From the NCBI GenBank assembly GCA_963668115.1, contig OY764147.1, positions 2,728,001 through 2,792,000 on the forward strand: a stretch of 64,000 nt of DNA, in the 5' to 3' direction. Positions 57,975 to 64,000 of this stretch are shown here, piece by piece. Origin of the DNA: Plut-88900 sp963668115. GTDB taxonomy: Bacteria; Chloroflexota; Dehalococcoidia; Plut-88900. How positions within the stretch are numbered: the stretch's first letter is position 1; every line of letters begins with the position of its first letter. The translations under genes and the position numbers were made by a program. Under the pieces are notes generated by a model. That model did no database searches. It saw only the letters and a program-made list of their open reading frames with translations, and was not told the DNA's origin.

Positions 57975-59381
57975 ATGCTTGTGATTCGCAGACCCGCAAT
58001 CTTAATCGCATTGGTGGGACTTGTGACAATGGGGGCCTTTCTGGCCAGGCCGGCCATAGCCCACGCAGCGGGGGTGGATGCGGAATCCCAGTTCATCCTG
58101 AACACGTTTGCGTTCCTGATCTGGGGAGCGCTGGTTATGTGGATGTGCGCCGGATTCACGATGCTGGAGTCGGGGTCGGTGCGGACGAAGAACGCGTCGA
58201 CAATCTGTTTGAAGAACATCGGCATCTATTCGATAGCGGGGCTGGCGTTCTTCTTCATCGGCTACAACCTGATGTACACGAACGTGGGCGAGGTGGGGTT
58301 GTGGGGCAAGTTCGAGTTTCTGTACGGGCCATCGGATGCAGAAATTGCTCACATAGGCGGGGATGAAAGCGCAGTTGGAACAGTCGTAGGCAACGGCTAC
58401 TCCGTGATGTCGGACTGGTTCTTCCAGATGGTGTTCGTGGCGACTGCGGCGTCGGTAGTATCGGGTGCGATAGCGGAGCGGATAAAGCTGCTTCCGTTCT
58501 TTCTGTTCACGCTGGCGCTGACGGGGTTCATCTACCCGATAGTCGGGGCCTGGACATGGGGAGGGGGCTGGCTGGCACAGGCAGGATTCTCCGACTTTGC
58601 AGGTTCGACGATAGTGCACAGCACGGGAGGCTGGGCGGCGCTGGCGGGGATTATGTTGGTGGGCCCAAGGCTGGGCAAGTTCCGAAGGGACGGGAGCGTC
58701 AAGCCGACTCCGCCATCCAACGTATTGCTGGTAACGCTGGGCGTGTTCATCCTGTGGCTGGGCTGGTTCGGGTTCAACGGCGGGTCTCAGCTGGCCCTCG
58801 GGAGCGCGCTGGATGCCGTGGCGATGAGCGTTGTCCTAGTCAACACTAACCTGGGCGCGGCGGCGGGAGTGGTTACCGCACTGGCCGTTTCGAGGCCGAT
58901 CCTGGGTCGGATAGACCTCTTTGCGGGACTTAACGGTGCGATAGCGGGGCTGGTTGCGGTAACAGCGGCACCGACAAGCGCTGACCACTTCTGGGCCATA
59001 GTGGTAGGCGCGATAGGCGGGCTGCTCTGCACGGGCGGCATCAAGTTCTTAGAGAGGATGAAGCTGGACGACGTGGTAGGAGCCATCCCGGCGCACCTTA
59101 TTGCGGGCATCTGGGGAACCCTGGCGGTCAGCTTTACGGCCGGCGGAGATTTCCTAGTTCAGCTTATGGGCATAGCGGCTATAGGCGGATTCGTGTTTGC
59201 CAGTGCTTTTGTCACGTGGTATGCGCTGGACAAGGTTCTCGGCGTGCGGATATCGCGGCAGGTGGAAGAGCTGGGCCAGGACGTCGGGGAGCTGGGAATG
59301 GAGTCCTACCCCGAGTTCGTGCTCATGCCTGAAGAGTTCGACGAGGAGACGGAGCCGAAGAAAGCGGATGCTCTCGCGTAG
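57975..59381 (+). CDS. amt: Ammonium transporter
   Basis: 468 residues. A cleavable signal (ending ARPAIAHAAG) and 11 membrane helices. LIWGALVMWMCAGFTMLESGSVRTKN, GSTIVHSTGGWAALAGIML (first pore His), FILWLGWFGFNGGSQ, and VGAIPAHLIAGIWGTLAV (second pore His). Carries ammonium/ammonia across the membrane. RBS AGGAGG lies 7 nt upstream. Its last 14 bp overlap the alpha-E gene, linking it to the ATP-grasp run. No glnK/PII gene is adjacent. Confidence 0.96.
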   Translation: MLVIRRPAILIALVGLVTMGAFLARPAIAHAAGVDAESQFILNTFAFLIWGALVMWMCAGFTMLESGSVRTKNASTICLKNIGIYSIAGLAFFFIGYNLMYTNVGEVGLWGKFEFLYGPSDAEIAHIGGDESAVGTVVGNGYSVMSDWFFQMVFVATAASVVSGAIAERIKLLPFFLFTLALTGFIYPIVGAWTWGGGWLAQAGFSDFAGSTIVHSTGGWAALAGIMLVGPRLGKFRRDGSVKPTPPSNVLLVTLGVFILWLGWFGFNGGSQLALGSALDAVAMSVVLVNTNLGAAAGVVTALAVSRPILGRIDLFAGLNGAIAGLVAVTAAPTSADHFWAIVVGAIGGLLCTGGIKFLERMKLDDVVGAIPAHLIAGIWGTLAVSFTAGGDFLVQLMGIAAIGGFVFASAFVTWYALDKVLGVRISRQVEELGQDVGELGMESYPEFVLMPEEFDEETEPKKADALA

Positions 59382-60321
59382 CGCTGCGGGCCTGTACTGG
59401 ATGGGCCGCTACCTGGAGCGGGTGCGGCACCTGAGCCGGATGCTGCAACTGCAGACGGAGGCCCTAGTGGACCGGCCCGTGGGGGAGATCTACTTCGGGT
59501 GGCGACGGATCTATGCCACCCAGGGCCGTGTCCCGCCGGGCGGGGCCCTGGAAGTCGACAGTGATGACGACTTCCTGCTGGCGGACTCCTTCACGCTGGC
59601 GGATGATCTGACATTCGAGAGGTCCAATCCGGGGTCGGTCTGGCAGTGCTTCTGGACGGGCCGGGAGAACGCCCGCCAGATGCGCAACCGGATAAGCGGA
59701 GAGATGTGGATGTCTCTGAACGTGTCGTACCTGCGGATCCAGAAAATGGGAATGCAGGACATCTGGGCGACCTCTCCGCAGAACTTCTACGCCGAGATGG
59801 TAGGGGACATCAACCGGTTCAAGGGCGTTGCGGACACGACGATGTACCGGGACGACGGATGGCGCTTCATGCAGTTGGGTCAGGCGATGGAGCGGGCACA
59901 GCTGCTGATTTCGCTACTGTCGGCCCAGATAGCGACCGAGGCCACTCTGAAGGAAGACTCGGATGCCGATTGGTCAACACTTCTGAGGGTCTACAACGCT
60001 TTCGAAGCGTATGCGAACAGGTACGGGTTGGAAGTAGACTCGCACCGTGTGCTGGACCTGCTGGTGACGGACCCGCAGCTACCGAGCTCACTGATCGGTT
60101 CGGCGCTGAGGATAGGGCAGGAGCTGTCGGGGTTCGGGCCTGCGCCCGACGAGGGTTCCGGGGCTGCGGCGCGAAGGCTTGCGGGAAGGCTCGGAGCGCT
60201 GGTGGAATATGACTGGCACGATCGGCATGACCGGCATGAGTTTCTGACCCGTGCGGGAAGGCACTGCCGGGAGCTGCACGATCTTGTGAGCTTGACCTAT
60301 TTCCACTACCAGATCAGGTGA
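59368..60321 (+). CDS. Alpha-E domain protein
   Basis: 317 residues from the ATG at 59368; the longer frame upstream lies in amt. MLSRSAAGLYWMGRYLERVRHLSRMLQL is the family start. The rest is all-helical, with NRFKGVADTTMYRDDGWRFMQLGQAMERAQLLISLL. It partners circularly permuted ATP-grasp proteins in predicted peptide-synthesis clusters. A transglutaminase-like gene usually follows but is absent here; a terminator hairpin comes 22 bp after the stop. Confidence 0.93.
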   Translation: MLSRSAAGLYWMGRYLERVRHLSRMLQLQTEALVDRPVGEIYFGWRRIYATQGRVPPGGALEVDSDDDFLLADSFTLADDLTFERSNPGSVWQCFWTGRENARQMRNRISGEMWMSLNVSYLRIQKMGMQDIWATSPQNFYAEMVGDINRFKGVADTTMYRDDGWRFMQLGQAMERAQLLISLLSAQIATEATLKEDSDADWSTLLRVYNAFEAYANRYGLEVDSHRVLDLLVTDPQLPSSLIGSALRIGQELSGFGPAPDEGSGAAARRLAGRLGALVEYDWHDRHDRHEFLTRAGRHCRELHDLVSLTYFHYQIR

Positions 60322-60342
60322 CGAGGGGCTAATACGAATCAA

Positions 60343-60386
60343 CTCAAGAGGCCCGGCACACCGTGCCGGGCCTCTTGAGCTTTCTT
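60343..60386. terminator. Intrinsic terminator between convergent genes
   Basis: Perfect 17-bp arms CTCAAGAGGCCCGGCAC (60343-60359) and its complement (60363-60379) with an ACC loop, then CTTTCTT on the plus strand. It lies between the alpha-E and RsbW-like stops and probably serves both strands. Confidence 0.85.
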
Positions 60387-60414
60387 AGATAACTTTTGCG
60401 GCCAAGGGGCAGGG

Positions 60415-60834
60415 CTATCCGTCCCGCCTTTTGACCAATGTCAGGTGATTGCGGGTGTCCTCCCGGTGATAGGTGAACTCGTCCATCATGGTGCGAGAAA
60501 GGTATACGCCGAGGCCGCCAACGTGGCGTTCTTCAAGAGGTGCATCGATATCGGGTTCCGGGGCGTCGTGCAAGGGATCGAAGGCGCGGCCCTCGTCCAC
60601 AATGTCGATGGTAACGGCCTCGGAATCAGACTTAAGGGTAATCTCGATTTCGTGCTGGTCGTCATCGTAGCCGTAGTCCATGATATTGAGAACGAGCTCT
60701 TCAATCACTAGGTTAATACGGAACAAGATGTCGGGGGGCCAGTCTTCATCGGCGGAGAAAGCTTCAATGGCGGCGGTAATGCCGTCGAGTTCCTCACGGT
60801 CGGATTTGACTTTAAGGGAGAGGTTAGCGCTCAA
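60415..60834 (-). CDS. RsbW-like anti-sigma-factor kinase (GHKL ATPase)
   Basis: 139 residues. Intact GHKL motifs: N-box RINLVIEELVLNIMDYGY (Glu46, Asn50), G1 IVDEGRAFDPL (Asp80), and G2 HVGGLGVYLSRTMMDEF. It should phosphorylate a STAS-domain antagonist. Adjacent on the same strand are a PP2C response regulator (3 bp upstream) and a STAS protein, giving a complete partner-switching set. Confidence 0.94.
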   Translation of the reverse strand: MSANLSLKVKSDREELDGITAAIEAFSADEDWPPDILFRINLVIEELVLNIMDYGYDDDQHEIEITLKSDSEAVTIDIVDEGRAFDPLHDAPEPDIDAPLEERHVGGLGVYLSRTMMDEFTYHREDTRNHLTLVKRRDG

Positions 60835-60837
60835 AGC

Positions 60838-61998
60838 TCAGGACTCGCTCCGCCGAAAAGTGAGGCAGGTGATGTCGTCGGACTGAGGGGTTTCGCCTGC
60901 GAATTCCCTGACGGCGTCAAAAATTATAGAGTTGGTGTCCTTAGCGCTCCCAGACGGAGATTCACTGAGAACACGGCAGAGCCGGTCCAGCCCGAACTCT
61001 TCGCCCTCGGCGTTCATGGCCTCGGTGACGCCGTCGGTATAGAGGACCAGGGTGTCTCCCGGGGACAGGGTTACGGAACTCTCGTCGTATTCATAGTCCG
61101 GGGCCACCCCGAGGGCAATGCCCTCCGTGGCCGGAAGAAGGGTTGACCCACCATCCGGGTGAATAATGACGGGCGGGTTGTGTCCGCCGTTTGAGTATGT
61201 GAGCAGGCCGTTGGAAGGATTGAAGACCGCGTAGAGCAAAGTGACGAACATGGCGGCTTCGTTCTCTTCTTCGAGGAGATTGTTTACCTCGGTGAGGACG
61301 GCGCCCGGGGCGCCGAGGCCTATGGCGGAACCCTTGAGGAGGGTGAGGGTGGACATCATGAAGAGGGCTGCGGGCACACCCTTATCGGAAACGTCTGCTA
61401 TAGCGAGGCCGACCTTGCCGTTGTCCAGGCGGAGCACATCATAGAAGTCTCCGCCAACTTCCCGGGCGGCCTCCATACGGCCATCGATTTGATAGTCGTC
61501 GCTGGTTGGGAATTCGGTGGGCAAGACGGACAGCTGGATCTTCTGGGCAACGCTGAGTTCGTTTTGAATGGCGACGAGCTTGTCCCGGGTGGCGAGGGCA
61601 TCTCGCCATTCGGCCATGTGCCGGAGGGTACGGTCAATAGTTACGCGGAGGTCTTCGAAGTCGATGGGCTTGGTGACGAAGTCGAAGGCGCCGCGGTTCA
61701 TGGCGGTGCGGATATTCTTCATGTCTCCGTAGGCGGAGACCATAACGGCGCGTATCTCGGGGTCTACCTTGGGGACCTGCTCCAGAAGGGTGAGGCCGTC
61801 CATGCCCGGCATGTTGATGTCGGAGAGAATCATGTCCACATCTTCATGCGCAGCCAGGCAATCAAGGGCCTCGTTGCCGTCATGGGCAAATACGAATTCG
61901 TATTGGCCCTTACGGATGTCCCTACGCATACGCTGGAGCATGAGGGGTTCGAGGTCGGGTTCGTCGTCTACGACCAGTATTTTGTATGGTGGTTCCAT
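60838..61998 (-). CDS. Response regulator with PP2C (SpoIIE/RsbU-type) phosphatase output
   Basis: 386 residues. The receiver domain covers about 1-125 (KILVVDDEPD, phosphoacceptor Asp60 in MILSDINMPGMDG, Lys in FVTKPIDF), followed by a coiled linker (RHMAEWRDALATRDKLVAIQNELSVAQKIQ) and a PPM phosphatase domain (GGDFYDVLRLDNGKVGLAIADVSDKGVPAALFM, DTLVLYTDGVTEAMN, SDDITCLTFR). Dephosphorylates the STAS antagonist on a signal from an unlinked kinase. Confidence 0.95.
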   Translation of the reverse strand: MEPPYKILVVDDEPDLEPLMLQRMRRDIRKGQYEFVFAHDGNEALDCLAAHEDVDMILSDINMPGMDGLTLLEQVPKVDPEIRAVMVSAYGDMKNIRTAMNRGAFDFVTKPIDFEDLRVTIDRTLRHMAEWRDALATRDKLVAIQNELSVAQKIQLSVLPTEFPTSDDYQIDGRMEAAREVGGDFYDVLRLDNGKVGLAIADVSDKGVPAALFMMSTLTLLKGSAIGLGAPGAVLTEVNNLLEEENEAAMFVTLLYAVFNPSNGLLTYSNGGHNPPVIIHPDGGSTLLPATEGIALGVAPDYEYDESSVTLSPGDTLVLYTDGVTEAMNAEGEEFGLDRLCRVLSESPSGSAKDTNSIIFDAVREFAGETPQSDDITCLTFRRSES

Positions 61999-62098
61999 AT
62001 CAGCCGTCTACCAATGGACTACACGATGTTAAAGGGGAAGGGCACCGAGTATGAGGGCCTTGTCCGGGGAAGGGAGGGGTGGGGCCCCGGGGCTTGGG

Positions 62099-62497
62099 CT
62101 AGCCGTTGATTGCAGAGAGCGCATCGGCCCGGGTGTTGTGAGTCTTTATAATCTTGTCGAAGCCGCTAATCTGGAACACTTCGCTTATGGACACCGAAAG
62201 AGAGCAGACGCCGAACTGGGCCGAGGACTTCTGCAACTTCTTGGAGACAAGCAGTATGACGCGGAGCCCGGCACTACTGATATAGGAGAGGTTCTCCAAG
62301 TCCAAGACGAGGGAGGAGGACTCGCCTTCCAGGAAGGTTTCCAAGGCATCCTGGAACTCCCGAGCATTACTGCCGTCTATGCGGCCTGAAGCCTTGGCAA
62401 TGAGGGTCCCCGAACTCCGCTCACCTTCAATTGTCAGATTCTTGGTATCGGCGACTGTCCAAGTGGTCGCCCCGTTTTCCTGCTCATTCGTCACCAT
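62099..62497 (-). CDS. STAS-domain anti-sigma-factor antagonist
   Basis: 132 residues. ASGRIDGSNAREFQDALETFLEGESSSLVLDLENLSYISSAGLRVILLVSKKLQ. Ser75 aligns with the phosphorylated Ser56 of RsbV. Partner of the RsbW-like kinase and PP2C regulator just downstream. The sigma factor controlled is not in the window. Confidence 0.94.
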   Translation of the reverse strand: MVTNEQENGATTWTVADTKNLTIEGERSSGTLIAKASGRIDGSNAREFQDALETFLEGESSSLVLDLENLSYISSAGLRVILLVSKKLQKSSAQFGVCSLSVSISEVFQISGFDKIIKTHNTRADALSAING

Positions 62498-62669
62498 TGA
62501 GGCCCCCTGATTGGATTTGCCACATCCTACAACGCATCCTCCGGCACTCTGCTTTGCCGAAGGGGTTAGTCGGGATTAGTTTGGGCTACATAATTCTCCG
62601 TCGGCATTATAGCACCTACGGAGCTTTGTGGAACATCGCGAGACAGTGAAAATGGCTCACGAGATCCGA

Positions 62670-63857
62670 CTACCACTTGGCCGACTCCTCAGCGTAGACG
62701 TGGTCGGGCAGCCTGTAGGTGATTCCTTCGTCGTCGAAGATGGAAACGTTGAGCAGCCCAACTAGTTTGTTCCTTTTCTGAATGCGGCGAGGGAAGAGCC
62801 TGCTCATGAACCGGTCGTAGCGGTCCTGGAGCCGGAACCAGGGGAGGACTCCTATGGTGGGGTAGTATGGGTACATCAAGCTGTCTGCGAGAGGAGACCC
62901 GATGAGGGCCCGGGAGACGCGGGAGACGTAGTTGGCAAGCCTGCGGCGGCCGTGCACATCGGAAATGCCTGCTATCAATGGGGCGGAGTGAACGAGGGAG
63001 TTGGCGAGGGCAATGGACTCGATTCCGGGGGGAGGTTCGCACATGCCGCCGATCTTGAATATCTCCAGGGCCTCCTCCTCGTCCCGGTACAGGATGGAGT
63101 CCGGTATGCCCATCAGATGTCCCGAGTAGCGCCAGACCTGCATGAAGCTGGCGCGTTCTTCGTCGTTGAACTTGGCGCCGAGGCTCTTCAGGTGTCTCAG
63201 AAGCCTTGCCGAGAATGCGGTGATTGCAAAGCCCACGTGGGCTGCGCTAATGGGGGTGCCCCATGCTTCGTGGTCCCAGTCTTCGGAGGGGTTCAACAGA
63301 CGCCGGACCATAGCGTGCACGAGGCGGATGCGAACGGAGAGCTTCCAGCCGTCTCCGTCCCGGTCCAGGCCGCCGGGAATGAAAATTTCGACCATGTGGC
63401 GGTTGTTCTGCTTCAACCGCCTGACGCCCTGGTCTCGCAGCCTTCCCGTAATGAAGAAAGACTTGGATATGTTGGTGCAAAAGCCTTCGACGAGGGTGCC
63501 GCCGACCATAGCGCCCAGGACCAGCCTAGAGTTCCTGTGAAACATGCGGATGCCGGGGCGGAAGTCGACTTCATTGACCCAGTCGGGAGGGGTCTCCTGG
63601 CCATGGAAGAACTCCCGGAGGAGGGGAGGGGCGTCGCGGAGGGCATCTTCGTCCTTTTCCATCCCGGCCTGGACCAGCCGGCCCAATTCTCTCTGACCTA
63701 GAGGGGCGAGCTCCTCGATCACGGCGTCGGCTACCGGGTCTCCGATTAGGGAGTGGGCTACGTAATTGTCGGCCATCTCGGGATTGAGGAGCCGGGCCTG
63801 CTCATAGCGCCCCTCAGCCAGGTAGTCAGACGGAATTTTTTCGGGCGGAATTCTCAT
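62670..63857 (-). CDS. MpaB/rubber-oxygenase-like (DUF2236) oxygenase
   Basis: 395 residues, all-helical. The family's haem-site pattern is present in VRIRLVHAMVRRLL near residue 176-189. Also LGAMVGGTLVEGFCTNISKSFFITGRLRDQGVRRLKQN and FMQVWRYSGHLMGIPDSILYRDEEEA. Relatives oxidise hydrophobic substrates. No Shine-Dalgarno is seen before the ATG. It starts 27 bp after the MMPL-like gene end. Confidence 0.9.
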   Translation of the reverse strand: MRIPPEKIPSDYLAEGRYEQARLLNPEMADNYVAHSLIGDPVADAVIEELAPLGQRELGRLVQAGMEKDEDALRDAPPLLREFFHGQETPPDWVNEVDFRPGIRMFHRNSRLVLGAMVGGTLVEGFCTNISKSFFITGRLRDQGVRRLKQNNRHMVEIFIPGGLDRDGDGWKLSVRIRLVHAMVRRLLNPSEDWDHEAWGTPISAAHVGFAITAFSARLLRHLKSLGAKFNDEERASFMQVWRYSGHLMGIPDSILYRDEEEALEIFKIGGMCEPPPGIESIALANSLVHSAPLIAGISDVHGRRRLANYVSRVSRALIGSPLADSLMYPYYPTIGVLPWFRLQDRYDRFMSRLFPRRIQKRNKLVGLLNVSIFDDEGITYRLPDHVYAEESAKW

Positions 63858-63884
63858 CGTGATGCGGGCTCGGACCCTGTAATT

Positions 63885-64000
63885 TTACCCCCCCCCCCCC
63901 CCCGTCGGAGGAGGCGCGTCGTGCTCCTCCGGCTCAACGCGGAGGTCGGGGAGCCAGTGGAGCCAGGACGGAAGATACCAATTGCGTTTGCCGAGCACTT
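63885..64000 (-). CDS. C-terminus of a probable MMPL/RND-family transporter (partial)
   Basis: A minus-strand frame enters from the right edge and reads LGKRNWYLPSWLHWLPDLRVEP, the typical end of MMPL proteins (last helix followed by N-W-x-P-x-W-L). It then runs through five Gly codons in a 16-G tract (63888-63903) to TAA at 63885-63887. Only 38 residues are visible, so the family call is tentative. A change in G-tract length would alter the C-terminus. Confidence 0.55.
   Translation of the reverse strand, partial: VLGKRNWYLPSWLHWLPDLRVEPEEHDAPPPTGGGGG

Overview
The window looks like a chromosomal segment of an uncultivated Chloroflexota bacterium, probably of the Dehalococcoidia/SAR202 type. 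This is inference. The evidence is the high GC content with G-ending codons, four LLM-class flavin-dependent oxidoreductases, two amidohydrolases, a TauD-type dioxygenase, a Rieske oxygenase, an MpaB-like oxygenase, an M24 peptidase, several lipoproteins with Pro/Thr-rich linkers, and no phage or plasmid genes. No rRNA is present. There is one tRNA, tRNA-Ile(GAU).

Layout. 1-6616: an unidentified partial gene, an amidohydrolase, a repeat-rich gap holding a 276-bp ISL3-like mini-element, then pyrG-tal-rho on the minus strand. 7204-8667: a lower-GC three-gene cassette ending in a RelE/ParE-like protein. 8916-13493: a phosphatase, an LLM oxidoreductase, an NCS2-type permease with an unusual C-terminal domain, and a TauD dioxygenase preceded by a helically phased repeat array. 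14060-19042: a 1660-residue lipoprotein built of twelve Cache-like repeats in a 3 x (A-B-C-D) arrangement. 19241-25050: two more permease paralogues of the same fused architecture, flanking a Rieske alpha/beta oxygenase and a DUF1330 protein. 25324-29057: a low-GC island against tRNA-Ile with a bacterial ubiquitin-like system (multiubiquitin, ThiF/E1-like, DUF6527) divergent from an XRE regulator and an ImmA/IrrE peptidase. 29240-36398: an M24 peptidase, a dispersed repeat block, a VapBC-type pair and three secreted lipoproteins. 36472-39308: a DUF262/HNH defence-type protein, tag and a GIY-YIG protein. 39646-43526: an amidase, an amidohydrolase, and a retropepsin-like/DUF5678 pair. 43650-55837: oxidoreductases, acyl-CoA metabolism, HAD and AIR-synthase-like genes, a PIN/Phd pair, an MBL hydrolase and YceI. 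56488-60321: a circularly permuted ATP-grasp gene, amt and an alpha-E gene in one run. 60415-62497: an RsbW/PP2C/STAS partner-switching module. 62670-64000: an MpaB-like oxygenase and the C-terminus of a probable MMPL transporter.

How it fits together. The ordinary content is uptake and oxidative breakdown of organic compounds. Four things stand out. First, TTGATTGAA boxes are spaced 10, 11 or 21 bp apart upstream of catabolic genes. Second, three NCS2 permeases are fused to a degenerate anti-sigma-kinase-like domain, while an intact partner-switching module lies in the same window. Third, the Cache protein has a higher-order repeat. Fourth, the ubiquitin-like island sits at a tRNA. Family names come from recognising motifs by eye, because no database search was possible.
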